Source: Sulfitobacter sp. BSw21498 (GTDB lineage: Bacteria; Pseudomonadota; Alphaproteobacteria; Rhodobacterales; Rhodobacteraceae). From it: a stretch of DNA of 64,000 nt. The notes below the pieces were generated by a model that was not told the origin of the DNA, made no database searches, and saw only the letters and a program-made list of their open reading frames with translations. This document shows, piece by piece, positions 38,580-48,785 of this stretch (its first letter is position 1; every line of letters starts with the position of its first letter). The stretch is taken from the NCBI RefSeq assembly GCF_006064855.1, contig NZ_CP040753.1:434001-498000 (forward strand), written 5' to 3'. The translations under genes were made by a program, and so were the position numbers.

Positions 38580-38607
38580 GGGCCGGGGCTTTGGTAAACC
38601 CCGGCCC
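38580..38607 (-). terminator. Terminator after gatB
   Basis: A perfect 9-bp GC stem, on the minus strand GGGCCGGGG/CCCCGGCCC with a 10-base loop, followed by TTTTCTC. It begins seven bases beyond the gatB stop. Confidence 0.85.
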
Positions 38608-38613
38608 GACGTC

Positions 38614-40143
38614 TTAGCCGTTCAGTTTTTGTGCAACGATCTGGTTCACCGCTTTCGGATTCGCCTTGCCGCCGGTGGCCTTCATCGTTTGCCCGACGAA
38701 CCAGCCCGCTAGCTTCGGATTCTCGCGCGCTTTGGCAACCTGATCGGGGTTCGCGGCGATGATCTCGTCCACCGCGGCCTCGATAGCACTGGTGTCTGTG
38801 ACCTGCTTCATCCCGCGTTCTTCGACGATCAAGGCAGGGTCACCGCCTTCGGTATAGACGATTTCAAACAGGTCCTTGGCGATCTTGCCGGAAATCGCAT
38901 CAGACGCGATCAGGTCGATAACGCCGCCCAGCTGGGCAGGGCTGACGGGGCTGTCGGTGATGGCTTTCTCGTCTTTCTTGAGGCGGCCGAAGAGTTCGTT
39001 GATCACCCAGTTCGCCGTCATCTTGCCATCTCGGCCCTGTGCGGTCGCCTCGAAGTAGCCCGCGCTGTCCAGATCTGAGGTCAGAACCGACGCATCATAG
39101 TCGCTGAGGCCAAAGTCATTGATAAAGCGCGCTTTCTTGGCGTCGGGCAGTTCGGGCAGGTTGGCACCGATGTCATCAACCCACGCCTGTTCGATCACCA
39201 GTGGCAGCAGATCGGGGTCGGGGAAATAGCGGTAGTCATGCGCCTCTTCCTTTGACCGCATGGAGCGGGTTTCCTGCTTGTCGGGATCGAACAAACGGGT
39301 TTCCTGCACCACTTCGCCGCCGGCTTCGACGATGGCAATCTGGCGCTTTGCTTCGACATCGATCGCTTGTTGGATGAACCGCATGGAGTTCATGTTCTTG
39401 ATTTCGCAGCGCGTCCCGAGGTGGCTAAAGTCTTGCGTCGCCTGATATTTTTCGTATTGGCCGGGCAGGCAGATCGACACGTTCACATCCGCACGCATCG
39501 CGCCCGACTGCATGTCGCCATTGCACGTACCAAGATACCGCAAGATCTGGCGCAGCTTGGTCAGATAGGCAGCAGCCTCTTCGGGGCCGCGAATGTCGGG
39601 CTTGCTGACGATTTCCATCAGCGCGACACCGGTGCGGTTCAGGTCCACAAAGGACATGTTCGGGTCCATATCGTGAATCGATTTGCCCGCGTCCTGTTCC
39701 AGGTGGATGCGTTCCACACGCACCAGGCGCGCCGTAGGATTTTCACCTGCGACCCCGGCCCCCATCTCCACCAGCACTTCGCCTTCGCCCACAATGGGGT
39801 GGTACAGCTGCGAAATCTGATAGCCTTGCGGTAGATCGGGGTAAAAGTAGTTCTTGCGGTCAAAGGCGCTGTGCAGGTTGATCTCGGCCTTGAGGCCCAG
39901 ACCCGTGCGCACGGCCTGTTCGACACAGAATTCATTGATGGTGGGCAGCATGCCAGGCATGGCCGCATCCACGAAGGAAACGTTGTTGTTGGGCTCTGCG
40001 CCGAATTTTGTCGAAGCGGCGGAAAAGAGTTTCGCGTTCGACATTACCTGCGCGTGAACCTCCATCCCGATGACCAGTTCCCAGTCATGTTTGGCACCCG
40101 CAATGGTGCGCACTTTGGGGGTGTCATAGGTCAGGTCAAGCAT
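38614..40143 (-). CDS. gatB: Aspartyl/glutamyl-tRNA amidotransferase subunit B (GatB)
   Basis: Kinase-like subunit of GatCAB, which converts Glu-tRNA(Gln) and Asp-tRNA(Asn) to the amidated forms in the cytoplasm. 509 residues. The N-terminal [12 protein letters not shown], the [12 protein letters not shown] and [14 protein letters not shown] segments, and the C-terminal YqeY-like tail ([15 protein letters not shown]) are characteristic. The other subunit genes gatA and gatC are not in the window, a common dispersal in alphaproteobacteria. A strong terminator follows. Confidence 0.96.
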   Translation of the reverse strand: MLDLTYDTPKVRTIAGAKHDWELVIGMEVHAQVMSNAKLFSAASTKFGAEPNNNVSFVDAAMPGMLPTINEFCVEQAVRTGLGLKAEINLHSAFDRKNYFYPDLPQGYQISQLYHPIVGEGEVLVEMGAGVAGENPTARLVRVERIHLEQDAGKSIHDMDPNMSFVDLNRTGVALMEIVSKPDIRGPEEAAAYLTKLRQILRYLGTCNGDMQSGAMRADVNVSICLPGQYEKYQATQDFSHLGTRCEIKNMNSMRFIQQAIDVEAKRQIAIVEAGGEVVQETRLFDPDKQETRSMRSKEEAHDYRYFPDPDLLPLVIEQAWVDDIGANLPELPDAKKARFINDFGLSDYDASVLTSDLDSAGYFEATAQGRDGKMTANWVINELFGRLKKDEKAITDSPVSPAQLGGVIDLIASDAISGKIAKDLFEIVYTEGGDPALIVEERGMKQVTDTSAIEAAVDEIIAANPDQVAKARENPKLAGWFVGQTMKATGGKANPKAVNQIVAQKLNG

Positions 40144-40255
40144 GGGGGCACCTTTGGCGTCAGAAACAGAACGCCTTGGTCATAAGACAGGGGGCGGGGT
40201 GCTGCAAGAGGGGGGCAGCGCCAATGCGTGTGCTGATCCGCTTTGGATGTCGGTG

Positions 40256-41572
40256 TTAGGCGGTCATTGCTTGCGGACCGTTGCTGGTGAACACAATACG
40301 TTGCCCCGATGCGAGTTCGGAGCGAAACAGGCTGTTTATGACTTGCATCGCGTCGTCGCGGCCCGAGGCTGCGAATTTATGGGGCGACCGGATGCGCAGG
40401 TTATTGTTGAACCCGTGGGCCGCGTGGGCCCAGATCATCGGGTGGAGTTCGGTCAGATGTGCGCGGATGATCCAGTCGGTGCAGGCCCCGATTTGGGCGC
40501 GGATATTGTCGGCGCGTTCATCCCCGCCACCGCCAAAGCTTGGCATATTGGCGCAATAGGCAGCCAGTAGGTTCGCACAATACGCGGTCGAATGATGGGC
40601 TAGAATATCGCGCAGCCCGTCGATGAAATAATCAACGTCCAGATTGGCGCAAGCCGTGTCATCGGCGCAGATGGCGTCAAACATAACCCAGGTATAGCCA
40701 CCGGCACCCCAGACATTCTGCACACGTGCGGCGGTGCGGCGCGCCTCAAGCTCAAGCTCGGTATAGCCACCGTGGTGGCGAGGCAGCATGTGGTTGCCCA
40801 AGGCGCGCATCGGGCGAGGGTTGAGCGGGTTGAGCAGAATGAGCTGCTCGTAGCTTTCGCGTAGCCCGCCTTGGTGGTGAAGCGGGCCGCTGACATGAGC
40901 ACAACGGGTCGCCGCAACCAGCGCGCTGGTGGGGTGCTGTTCGATGAACGGCGCGATAATCTCTCCGGCGCGCTCAAAGTGGGCGATGCAGGCGTCTCGG
41001 TTGCGTTGGGGCAGCACGGTGCTTTCGCCCTTACCGCGCCAGGCCCAGCCGATGTCGATATGGGCCTGGGCGACGACACAGGCGACGACATAATCGTCTT
41101 GATGCGCATCCAGCACATGTTCGAAATCCTCGATCCCGCTGAGCAACGCTTTGGCAAAGCCGCTGTCGACATCTTCGATCGCGTGTTCCGTTGCCATCAC
41201 AACATCAGCGCGCGCACCAAGGGCCATCAGCTCGGCCACAGGCATAGATCCGGGGGTAAGAGTGTTGTCTGCGTCAGCGCGGCGAATTGCCTTGGACAGA
41301 CCAGCCCAGTTTTCCTGTCGCACAAGCTTTTGCCCGAGTTGGTGGTTTTCATCGCATAGGCGGTCTTCGGCAGTGGGATCGGGGCAGTCGATGCAAAGCA
41401 TCTCTTGCGGTGACGCCGGGACAGTGTCGGCGCGCGCAGGGGCAGAGGGGGCAGGCGTTTCTTGCCCCTGCGCACGGGGTTCGCGGCGACGCGGTGCACA
41501 ACCAAGGTCGTCTGTTTCCAACAGCAGCGTTGGCATGCTTTTGCGTTTGAATAAATTCTTGAGGTGCAGCAT
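40256..41572 (-). CDS. Protein of unknown function, 438 residues
   Basis: No family recognised. The N-terminus is basic (LKNLFKRKS) and the first 70 residues look disordered with many Pro and Ala. Residues 60-75 contain LCIDCP, a CxxC pair. The rest is alpha-helical in appearance with TPR-like pieces (ENWAGLSKAIRRADAD; VVACVVAQAHIDIGWAWRGKG) and several His-rich and Cys-containing stretches. No signal peptide or membrane segment. Coding is supported by a long frame with normal codon use and ATG start. It is divergent from a lytic transglycosylase across about 200 bases. Confidence 0.75.
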   Translation of the reverse strand: MLHLKNLFKRKSMPTLLLETDDLGCAPRRREPRAQGQETPAPSAPARADTVPASPQEMLCIDCPDPTAEDRLCDENHQLGQKLVRQENWAGLSKAIRRADADNTLTPGSMPVAELMALGARADVVMATEHAIEDVDSGFAKALLSGIEDFEHVLDAHQDDYVVACVVAQAHIDIGWAWRGKGESTVLPQRNRDACIAHFERAGEIIAPFIEQHPTSALVAATRCAHVSGPLHHQGGLRESYEQLILLNPLNPRPMRALGNHMLPRHHGGYTELELEARRTAARVQNVWGAGGYTWVMFDAICADDTACANLDVDYFIDGLRDILAHHSTAYCANLLAAYCANMPSFGGGGDERADNIRAQIGACTDWIIRAHLTELHPMIWAHAAHGFNNNLRIRSPHKFAASGRDDAMQVINSLFRSELASGQRIVFTSNGPQAMTA

Positions 41573-41776
41573 CGTCTGTCCAGTCTTGGGTAAGCCCGTC
41601 TTCTGCTGATGAAACTGGCGGGATATTTAGGCACCAAGATGGCATCGCGGTGGTCAGTCTGGGATTTTCCCACCGCTGGAAAGCAGTTTAAGGCTGAATA
41701 ATGCCTGATTGTTCAAAGACTGGAGACGATGGCGCGGAACGCGCTATGTTGTGCGCGAATACGAGTGGGGGGACAA

Positions 41777-42622
41777 ATGTCTGTAAAGAATAGTGCACGC
41801 CGCAAAGGACTGCGGCGCGATGGCTCGCCGCGCGTGATTCTTGGGTCTGCTGTGATCGCGCTTTGCCTGTGGGGGGGCATGACGCTGCCCGCTGTTGCCG
41901 AGACGGTGAATGTTCTGCGCCCTATCGCGCGCGGCGCGGTCAGTGACCCTGCGTCTGCTACGACCCCGACGGCCCCCCCGATCGAACCCGCCCCTGCGCT
42001 GGCCGGAGAGGGCGGCGCGTCCAATCCTGACCTTACCACTGCGGCACCGATCACCCTTTACGATGTCTCTCCGCCTGCGCGCAGCGCGGTTATCCCGCGC
42101 ACAAGGTGGCAACATCGGCGCGGTCACGCGATCTGGACCCGAACAGCGCTGTCGGCGCTGAAGTCTCATGGCAAGCCCTTGGTTGATATGGTGCCCGCCG
42201 ATGTCGAAGAATGGTGCCCTGCCTATCCCACCGCTTCGGACGCGGATCGTCGCGCGTTCTGGGTCGGGTTTATGTCGACCCTCGCAAAATATGAAAGCAC
42301 CTATAAAGCGCGCGCCGTCGGTGGCGGCGGGCTTTGGTATGGGTTGCTACAGATTTTACCTGCCACGGCACGCGGCTATGGGTGCAATGCTGGCACGGGC
42401 GCTAGTCTGCAAAACGGCGGCGCGAACCTGAGCTGCGCAATACGGATCATGACGGTCACGGTGCCCCGCGACGGTGTGATCTATGGGCGCGGCGGAAAAG
42501 GCGTGGCCGCCGATTGGGGCCCCATGCGCAGCCCCGCAAAGCGCCATGACATGGCGGGTTGGTTAAAGCGGCAGACCTATTGCAAACCGCTTGACGCTGT
42601 GCGCCCAAAAGCCCGCCCCTGA
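41777..42622 (+). CDS. Lytic transglycosylase-like (SLT domain) exported protein
   Basis: 281 residues from ATG 41777, preceded by GGGGGGAC. A long N-terminal signal or anchor (SPRVILGSAVIALCLWGGMTLPAVAE) is followed by a Pro/Ala/Thr linker to about 95. The C-terminal half has a transglycosylase pattern: LAKYESTYKARAVGGGGLWYGLLQILPATARGYG is the SLT core, with the Glu in KYEST as the likely catalytic acid, and CNAG then GGANLSCAIRIM follow. It would cleave glycan strands in the periplasm. The domain is short and diverged, so activity is an inference. Confidence 0.78.
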   Translation: MSVKNSARRKGLRRDGSPRVILGSAVIALCLWGGMTLPAVAETVNVLRPIARGAVSDPASATTPTAPPIEPAPALAGEGGASNPDLTTAAPITLYDVSPPARSAVIPRTRWQHRRGHAIWTRTALSALKSHGKPLVDMVPADVEEWCPAYPTASDADRRAFWVGFMSTLAKYESTYKARAVGGGGLWYGLLQILPATARGYGCNAGTGASLQNGGANLSCAIRIMTVTVPRDGVIYGRGGKGVAADWGPMRSPAKRHDMAGWLKRQTYCKPLDAVRPKARP

Positions 42623-42710
42623 GGTGGATCAATCAGCCTATGCTCAGAACCGTCCTGCGACCACCATAAGCGGGGGCAAGGTGCCCCCATGCGGGACACC
42701 TCAGTTTTCA

Positions 42711-45263
42711 TCACGCACCGCGGATACGCGACAGCATCTCGGTGGTGTCGCGCGACAGACCAGACTGCGACAGGATGCGGTCCAGCTCTGTCTTGATCAT
42801 CGCTTGGCGGTCGCTGTCATAGCGCTTCCACGTCTGGAACGCTGAACACATGCGCGCGGTGGTTTGCGGGTTCACCGGATCAAGCTTGATCAGCCAGTCC
42901 GCCAGCAAACGGTAGCCTGCGCCCGAAGCATGGTGAAAGCCCGCGTGGTGCGCGGCAAAGGCCCCCAGCACGGCGCGGAAACGGTTGGGGTTCTTCCAGT
43001 TGAAGTCGGGATGTTTGGTCAGCGTTTCGACGACTTCGTGGGCGTCTTCGGGGTCGGCTTCGATCACTTGCAGGCCAAACCATTTGTCCATGACCAGCCG
43101 GTCCGCTTTCCATTGTCCCTCGAACGCGTCGACGGCTTTGTTGCCGCGACCGGTGCGGATCAGGTTGGCCAGCGCGGAAAGCTGCTGGGTCATGTTGTCA
43201 GCCGCGTCATACTGTTCTTGCGCCAGTGCGCCTTCGTCATTGCGCGTCAACAGGGACAGCGCAGCATTGGACAGCGCCCGCTTGCCCGCTTGTTTCGCGT
43301 TGGGTTCAAACGGAGCGTCGACCGTGTGACGGCGATAGAGCGTCGGCAGCAGATCGGCAAAAGCCTCTGCCATCGCGGCGCGGGTCGCCTCGGTAGCGGC
43401 ATAGATGATGTCAGGGTCGGGGGTGTCACCCGCCTCTGCCAGTGCGCGGGCCAGATCAGATTGCGACGGCAGGCCCAACATCAGCGCACGATACGCCGGA
43501 TCAAGAGTTTCATCACCGATCACCGCACGGATACCGGCCAGCCAGTCCTTGTTGGGGGCCTTGCCATCGCGGATCATCCCCAACAGGGAGCCATAGGCCA
43601 GCATGCGCCCCTGTTCCCAGCGGTTAAAGGGGTCTGTATCATGGGCCAGCAGATGCGCACGATCTGCGTCCGACAGGTCTTGGGTCAGGACCACGGGCGC
43701 GGAAAAGCCGCGCAGCACCGATGCGACGGGTCGCGTCCCCAGACCGTCAAAGACAAAGCTCTGTTCGGCCTGTGTCATCTCGAGCACCGTTGTTTCCTCG
43801 ACCTCGTCGCCGTCTTGACCGATCAGCCCGACGGCAATCGGCAGCACATGAGGCTGCGCATCGGCTGTGGCATCGCTGGCCGGCGTGTGCTGTTTAAAGT
43901 GCAGCGTCAACGTGCCGTGATCCCAGCTTTCCGTAACGGACAACAGCGGTGTGCCGGCTTGGGAATACCAGCGCTTGAATTGCGCCAGATCGCGGCCAGT
44001 GGTGTCTTCGAACACTTGCAGCCAATCTTCGATGGTGCAGGCCTGCCCGTCGTGACGGTCAAAAAAGAGGTCGAGCGCTTTTGAATATGCCTCATCACCG
44101 ACCAGCAGCTTGAGCATGCCAATCACCTCGGCACCTTTTTCGTAGACCGTGGCGGTGTAGAAGTTGTTGATCTCTTGAAAGCTTTCGGGCCGCACGGGGT
44201 GGGCTAGCGGGCCTTGGTCTTCGGGAAACTGTCGGGCGCGCAGATCGATCACATCGCCAATCCGTTTCACCGCAGCCGAGCGCATGTCAGAGGTGAATTG
44301 GCTGTCGCGGTAAACGGTCAGCCCTTCCTTGAGGCACAGCTGGAACCAATCGCGGCAGGTGATCCGGTTGCCGGTCCAGTTGTGGAAGTATTCATGCGCG
44401 ATGATCGCCTCGATCCGCTCAAAGTTCATGTCGGTCGAGGTTTCGGGGCTGGCCAGCACGGCAGAGGAGTTGAAGATGTTCAGCCCCTTATTCTCCATTG
44501 CGCCCATGTTGAAATCATCCACTGCAACGATGTTGAACAGATCAAGATCGTATTCACGGCCATAGACGTCTTCGTCCCACTTCATACTGTCCTTGAGCGC
44601 CTGCATGCCAAAGGCGCATTTGCCCTCGTCACCGGGACGTACATAGAGGTTCAGATCGACGGCGCGGCCCGATTTTGTGGTGAAGCTTCCGGGATGTGCG
44701 ACCAGATCGCCAGCAACCAGCGCGAACAGATAGGCGGGCTTGGGCCACGGGTCATGCCATTCAGCTGTGTCGGTATCGCTGCTGACGGGGTTGCCGTTGG
44801 ACAGTAGAACGGGGTGCGGGCCGTTGATGGTGACAGTAAAGACCGCCATCACATCGGGGCGGTCGGGATAATAGGTGATCTTGCGAAAGCCTTCGGCCTC
44901 GCATTGGGTGCAATACATGCCATTCGACATATAAAGCCCCTCAAGCGCGGTATTGCCCTGCGGGTCGATCTCCACCTCGGCTTCCCAGATAAACGGAGCG
45001 TCAGGCACGTCACAGGTTAGCCCTTGGGGGGTGACTTCGGGCGATACCGGCGTGCCATCAATTGCGGCAGAGACAAGCGACAGGTTTTCACCATGTAGAA
45101 AAAAGCTGCGGTCACTGGTGTCGGGGTTGGGGCGGAAGGCAATCCGGCTTTTGACGCGGGTCTTGCGTGGGTCCAGATCGAAATGCAGCGCGACATGGTC
45201 GATGATGAAGCCGTAGGGGGTATAGTCGGCCAAGTATATCGTCTGGGGAGCAGCGTCGCGCAT
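42711..45263 (-). CDS. pepN: Aminopeptidase N (M1 family)
   Basis: Cytoplasmic zinc aminopeptidase of broad specificity. 850 residues from ATG 45263, preceded by AAGGAAAA; an extension to 45296 is unneeded. The exopeptidase motif GAMEN is near residue 255 and the zinc motif HEYFHNW near 288, with the third ligand in LKEGLTVYRD about 20 residues on. The C-terminal half is the helical bacterial PepN domain. Length fits the proteobacterial family (about 850-880). It is divergent from a small membrane protein gene. Confidence 0.96.
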   Translation of the reverse strand: MRDAAPQTIYLADYTPYGFIIDHVALHFDLDPRKTRVKSRIAFRPNPDTSDRSFFLHGENLSLVSAAIDGTPVSPEVTPQGLTCDVPDAPFIWEAEVEIDPQGNTALEGLYMSNGMYCTQCEAEGFRKITYYPDRPDVMAVFTVTINGPHPVLLSNGNPVSSDTDTAEWHDPWPKPAYLFALVAGDLVAHPGSFTTKSGRAVDLNLYVRPGDEGKCAFGMQALKDSMKWDEDVYGREYDLDLFNIVAVDDFNMGAMENKGLNIFNSSAVLASPETSTDMNFERIEAIIAHEYFHNWTGNRITCRDWFQLCLKEGLTVYRDSQFTSDMRSAAVKRIGDVIDLRARQFPEDQGPLAHPVRPESFQEINNFYTATVYEKGAEVIGMLKLLVGDEAYSKALDLFFDRHDGQACTIEDWLQVFEDTTGRDLAQFKRWYSQAGTPLLSVTESWDHGTLTLHFKQHTPASDATADAQPHVLPIAVGLIGQDGDEVEETTVLEMTQAEQSFVFDGLGTRPVASVLRGFSAPVVLTQDLSDADRAHLLAHDTDPFNRWEQGRMLAYGSLLGMIRDGKAPNKDWLAGIRAVIGDETLDPAYRALMLGLPSQSDLARALAEAGDTPDPDIIYAATEATRAAMAEAFADLLPTLYRRHTVDAPFEPNAKQAGKRALSNAALSLLTRNDEGALAQEQYDAADNMTQQLSALANLIRTGRGNKAVDAFEGQWKADRLVMDKWFGLQVIEADPEDAHEVVETLTKHPDFNWKNPNRFRAVLGAFAAHHAGFHHASGAGYRLLADWLIKLDPVNPQTTARMCSAFQTWKRYDSDRQAMIKTELDRILSQSGLSRDTTEMLSRIRGA

Positions 45264-45378
45264 GTATTTTCCTTCTGTTTGGAACCGAATGTCCAATGTT
45301 CAAGTTAGTCCTGCACAATGGCGCCTGCAAGGTCGCCACCCGATAAGAGCAACCTACACCGACCCATCGGAGGGCACC

Positions 45379-45675
45379 ATGTCTGCACCCGACACAAATA
45401 TTGAGAAGCAAGAGAAACAGCACAAGCCTGCGCTGCTTGGCGTAAAGGGGGCGATCATCTTCGGCGTCGTCATCACCGCCATTCTCGGATTTATTCTGAT
45501 CGGTAATGGCCGCGAAGATCATCAGCCCGCGGCAGAGGAAGCGACACAAGGCATCACCACCGATAGCACCGTGCCCGCCGTGAGCGACGCCGAACCCAAT
45601 GGCGCATCGCAAGCTGATGATACAAACGCCGCGCCGGTTGATCCCGTCGCACCGGGAACGAACGAAAGTAACTGA
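45379..45675 (+). CDS. Small single-span membrane protein, unknown function
   Basis: 98 residues from ATG 45379, preceded by GGAGGG. A charged N-terminus is followed by one membrane helix (about 24-44, AIIFGVVITAILGFILIG) and an acidic C-terminal tail rich in Ala, Asp, Thr and Pro, probably periplasmic. No family recognised. A strong terminator follows 45 bases after the stop, supporting a real single-gene transcript. Confidence 0.7.
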   Translation: MSAPDTNIEKQEKQHKPALLGVKGAIIFGVVITAILGFILIGNGREDHQPAAEEATQGITTDSTVPAVSDAEPNGASQADDTNAAPVDPVAPGTNESN

Positions 45676-45719
45676 GTTTCCGCGGCGCATAATTAACGAT
45701 TGAGAATTTAACGATTTGG

Positions 45720-45756
45720 ACGGCAGACTTTGGCAACAAGGTCTGCCGTTTTTTTT
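45720..45756 (+). terminator. Rho-independent terminator
   Basis: Perfect 9-bp arms ACGGCAGAC and GTCTGCCGT around a 12-base loop, followed directly by a run of eight T. It terminates the small membrane protein transcript. The DUF2256 gene starts about 30 bases later and so needs its own promoter or readthrough. Confidence 0.9.
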
Positions 45757-45786
45757 GCGTGCTGCATTGCGAACGAGGGAAGTGCC

Positions 45787-45951
45787 ATGGCGAAAATGCG
45801 CAAAAAGTCAGAGTTGCCAACAAAGATCTGCCAGCGTTGTGGCCTGCCCTTTAGCTGGCGACGCAAGTGGGCGCGCGATTGGGAAGCGGTGAAATACTGC
45901 TCTGAGAGGTGTCGGAAGGCGGGGGGTCTCTGCGGCCGAGCGGTAAGATAG
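45787..45951 (+). CDS. DUF2256 small zinc-finger-like protein
   Basis: 54 residues from ATG 45787. Two cysteine pairs, CQRC near residue 15 and CSERC near 40, with the conserved [19 protein letters not shown] between, match DUF2256 and suggest one bound zinc. The rest is strongly basic. Function is not known; in other bacteria it often lies near cryptochrome/photolyase genes, which are not present here. Confidence 0.82.
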   Translation: MAKMRKKSELPTKICQRCGLPFSWRRKWARDWEAVKYCSERCRKAGGLCGRAVR

Positions 45952-45957
45952 CTGCGC

Positions 45958-45980
45958 ATTGGTAATATATTATTACCAAT
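45958..45980. promoter_or_regulatory. Perfect palindromic operator upstream of malate synthase
   Basis: Arms ATTGGTAATA (45958-45967) and TATTACCAAT (45971-45980) are exact inverted repeats around TAT. It ends 76 bases before the glcB start. A TTGGT...ACCAA palindrome of this size suits a dimeric repressor or activator, for example of the GntR/FCD type to which GlcC belongs. No regulator gene is adjacent, so the protein is unknown. Confidence 0.6.
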
Positions 45981-46056
45981 AAATGTTGCCCCACGCTGGC
46001 ATACCTTCTAAGCCTGTTGTCAAAGCGATATCCATGCGAGCAACAGGAGCTAAGAG

Positions 46057-48198
46057 ATGACACAGCGTAGCGATAAGAACGGCCTTCAGGTTGCCGCCGA
46101 ACTGGTAGAATTTATTGAAGGCTCGGCGTTGCCCGGCACTGGCATTGATGCGGGCACGTTCTGGGCGGGGCTAAGTGATCTCGTGCATGATCTGGGGCCA
46201 AAAAACCGCGCCTTGTTGCAGACGCGTGAAGAGATGCAGGCCAAGATAGATGCTTGGCACAAAGACCGCGCCGGCCAGAACCATGACGCCGACGCCTATA
46301 ATGCCTTTCTGCGTGAGATCGGGTATCTCGTGCCCGAAGGCCCCGCATTCGAGATTGATACCCAAGGTGTCGATCCCGAAATCGCGCAGGTCCCCGGACC
46401 GCAGCTGGTCGTTCCTATTACCAACGCCCGCTTTGCCCTGAACGCCGCCAACGCGCGGTGGGGCAGCCTATATGACGCGTATTACGGCACAGATGCGCTA
46501 GGGGATTTGCCGAAGGGCAAGGGCTATGACGCAGAGCGTGGCGCGCGGGTTGTGGTGCAGGCCAAGGCGTTTCTGGATGAAGCAGCCCCGCTTGCCTCTG
46601 GCAGCCATACGGATGTGACCGGTTATGCCGTCGCAGACGGGGCACTGACACCTGCGTTGAAAGATGCGGCGCAGTTTATCGGCTACCGCGGGGATGCGGC
46701 TGCGCCTGACGCGATCTTGCTGCGCAACAACGGCTTGCACATCGAAATTCAGATCGACGCTGCGCATAACATTGGCAAAACCGATCGGGCAGGCGTGGCC
46801 GATGTGCTGCTGGAATCCGCGATGTCTACGATCATGGATTGCGAAGATAGCGTTGCCGCTGTGGATGCCGAAGACAAGGTTGTCGCCTATGGCAACTGGT
46901 TGGGCCTGATGAAGGGCGATCTTTCCGAGACGTTCGAAAAGGGTGGCCAGCAGGTGACGCGCGAGATGAACGGCGATCGCGACTACACCGCCCCGGACGG
47001 CAGTACGCTGACGCTTAAGGGGCGGTCGTTGATGCTGGTACGCAACGTGGGTCACCTCATGACCAACCCCGCCATTCTGGACCGCGACGGGCTGGAGATC
47101 GGCGAAGGCCTGATGGACGCGATGGTCACAACATTGCTCGCGATGCACGATCTGAAGAAAAAGGGCGGAATGCGCAATTCGGTCGCGGGCTCGGTCTATG
47201 TGGTCAAACCCAAGATGCACGGGCCCGAAGAAGTTGCCTTTGCGGATGAGATATTTACCCGGGTAGAGACCGCGCTGGGGCTGCCGGCCAATACCGTCAA
47301 ACTCGGCATCATGGATGAAGAGCGTCGCACATCGGTCAACCTTGCCGAGTGTATCCGTGCAGCCAAGTCCCGCGTTGCTTTTATCAACACCGGTTTCCTC
47401 GACCGCACGGGCGACGAAATTCACACCTCGATGGAGGCAGGGCCAATGGTGCCCAAGGGCGAGATGAAGAACGCGCCGTGGATCAGCGCCTATGAGGATC
47501 GCAACGTCGATATCGGTTTGGCCTGCGGCCTGCAGGGGCGCGCGCAGATCGGCAAGGGGATGTGGGCCATGCCTGATCTGATGGAAGCCATGCTGGACGC
47601 CAAGATCGGCCATCCCAAAGCAGGCGCAAACTGCGCTTGGGTGCCATCGCCTACGGCTGCGACGTTGCACGCGATGCACTATCATACCGTCGATGTTCTG
47701 GCGCGTCAGGACGAGATCAAACGGGGCGGTGCCCGTGGTACGCTGGAAGACCTGCTGACGATCCCCGTACTTGCGGGGCGCAACCTATCTGACGCCGATA
47801 TCGCACAGGAGGTAGAGAACAACGCTCAGGGTATTCTGGGCTACGTCGTGCGCTGGGTCGATCAGGGCGTTGGCTGTTCAAAAGTGCCGGACATCCATGA
47901 CGTCGGCCTCATGGAAGACCGCGCGACCTGCCGCATCTCGGCCCAGGCGTTGGCGAATTGGCTACACCACGGGGTGGTTTCCGAGGATCAGGTGACCACA
48001 GCGCTGAAAAAGATGGCCGCCGTCGTGGACCGGCAGAACGCGGGCGATCCGCTTTACCAGCCGATGGCCCCCGGCTTTGACGGGATTGCCTTTCAGGCCG
48101 CTTGCGATCTGGTGCTGAAAGGGCGCGTGCAGCCGTCGGGCTATACCGAACCTGTCCTGCACGCACGCCGGTTGGAGCTGAAGGCCGCACAAGGCTGA
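46057..48198 (+). CDS. glcB: Malate synthase G
   Basis: Condenses glyoxylate with acetyl-CoA to malate in the cytoplasm, allowing growth on glycolate, acetate or similar. 713 residues, normal for isoform G. Conserved segments are [17 protein letters not shown] (magnesium site), [29 protein letters not shown] and [18 protein letters not shown]. It is preceded by a perfect palindrome and followed by a GlcG-like gene, as in glycolate operons, but the glycolate oxidase genes glcDEF are absent from this window. Confidence 0.96.
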   Translation: MTQRSDKNGLQVAAELVEFIEGSALPGTGIDAGTFWAGLSDLVHDLGPKNRALLQTREEMQAKIDAWHKDRAGQNHDADAYNAFLREIGYLVPEGPAFEIDTQGVDPEIAQVPGPQLVVPITNARFALNAANARWGSLYDAYYGTDALGDLPKGKGYDAERGARVVVQAKAFLDEAAPLASGSHTDVTGYAVADGALTPALKDAAQFIGYRGDAAAPDAILLRNNGLHIEIQIDAAHNIGKTDRAGVADVLLESAMSTIMDCEDSVAAVDAEDKVVAYGNWLGLMKGDLSETFEKGGQQVTREMNGDRDYTAPDGSTLTLKGRSLMLVRNVGHLMTNPAILDRDGLEIGEGLMDAMVTTLLAMHDLKKKGGMRNSVAGSVYVVKPKMHGPEEVAFADEIFTRVETALGLPANTVKLGIMDEERRTSVNLAECIRAAKSRVAFINTGFLDRTGDEIHTSMEAGPMVPKGEMKNAPWISAYEDRNVDIGLACGLQGRAQIGKGMWAMPDLMEAMLDAKIGHPKAGANCAWVPSPTAATLHAMHYHTVDVLARQDEIKRGGARGTLEDLLTIPVLAGRNLSDADIAQEVENNAQGILGYVVRWVDQGVGCSKVPDIHDVGLMEDRATCRISAQALANWLHHGVVSEDQVTTALKKMAAVVDRQNAGDPLYQPMAPGFDGIAFQAACDLVLKGRVQPSGYTEPVLHARRLELKAAQG

Positions 48199-48218
48199 AC
48201 GTGTCTTACCGGAAGAGG

Positions 48219-48268
48219 CGAGGGGCCAAGCCCCTCGTGCTCCCCGGAGTTTACTTAGCAAAATGAAG
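48219..48268. repeat. Dispersed hairpin intergenic element, copy B
   Basis: A perfect hairpin CGAGGGGC/GCCCCTCG with a CAA loop (48219-48237) is followed by CCCCGGAGTTTACTTAG then CAAAATGAAG ending at 48268. The terminal box matches copy A (5073-5100) at nearly every position. It lies between glcB and the GlcG-like gene and could reduce readthrough. Confidence 0.55.
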
Positions 48269-48284
48269 CAAAGATGAGGATAGG

Positions 48285-48710
48285 ATGACAGTCACATTAG
48301 AGCAGGCGCGGATCATGATCGCCGAAACGTTTAAAAAGGGCCACGAGCTGGGGTTGAAACCCCTGTCAGCCGTGGTGCTGGACGCAGGCGGCCACGTGCA
48401 GGCGTTCGAGCGTGAAGACGGCGCGGCCCCTGGCCGGTTCGGCATCGCCCACGGCAAAGCCTATGGCGCGGTGATGTTGGGTATGGCCGGGCGGGCGCAA
48501 ATGGCGCGGGCCGAGCAGCAAGCCTATTTCATGGCGGCGGTGAACGGTGTTTATGGCGGGGCCGTGGTGCCTGTACCGGGCGGTTTGCTGCTGCGCGACG
48601 CGGCGGGCGTTGTGATCGGCGCGCTGGGCGTGACCGGGGATACATCTGACAATGATGTACTGGCTGCGCTGGCCGGGATTGGCGCTGCAGGGCTGATCGG
48701 TGAGGAATAG
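48285..48710 (+). CDS. glcG: GlcG/HbpS family protein
   Basis: 141-residue protein with the family pattern LEQARIMIAETFKKGHELGLKPLSAVVLDAGGHVQAFERED, then GIAHGKAYGAV and a late VPGGLLLRD with GVTGD. The family includes E. coli GlcG, encoded with malate synthase, and heme-binding HbpS. No signal peptide is visible. Its exact role in glycolate use is not established. Placement 86 bases after glcB, across a hairpin element, matches the glc operon theme. Confidence 0.85.
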   Translation: MTVTLEQARIMIAETFKKGHELGLKPLSAVVLDAGGHVQAFEREDGAAPGRFGIAHGKAYGAVMLGMAGRAQMARAEQQAYFMAAVNGVYGGAVVPVPGGLLLRDAAGVVIGALGVTGDTSDNDVLAALAGIGAAGLIGEE

Positions 48711-48785
48711 CGGTGGGCTTTGGGGTGTTGAGGTCGGATTGAGGACGCGGTAGGCTTTGAGTGAAATCAAAATCTGAGGCTGAAT

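Noticed and set aside
42864..44084. Plus-strand open frame of 406 codons opposite pepN
   Set aside because: Antisense to a complete M1 aminopeptidase; composition typical of a GC-rich shadow frame.
46498..47685. Minus-strand open frame of 395 codons opposite malate synthase
   Set aside because: Antisense to glcB, no motifs, Arg/His-rich composition.
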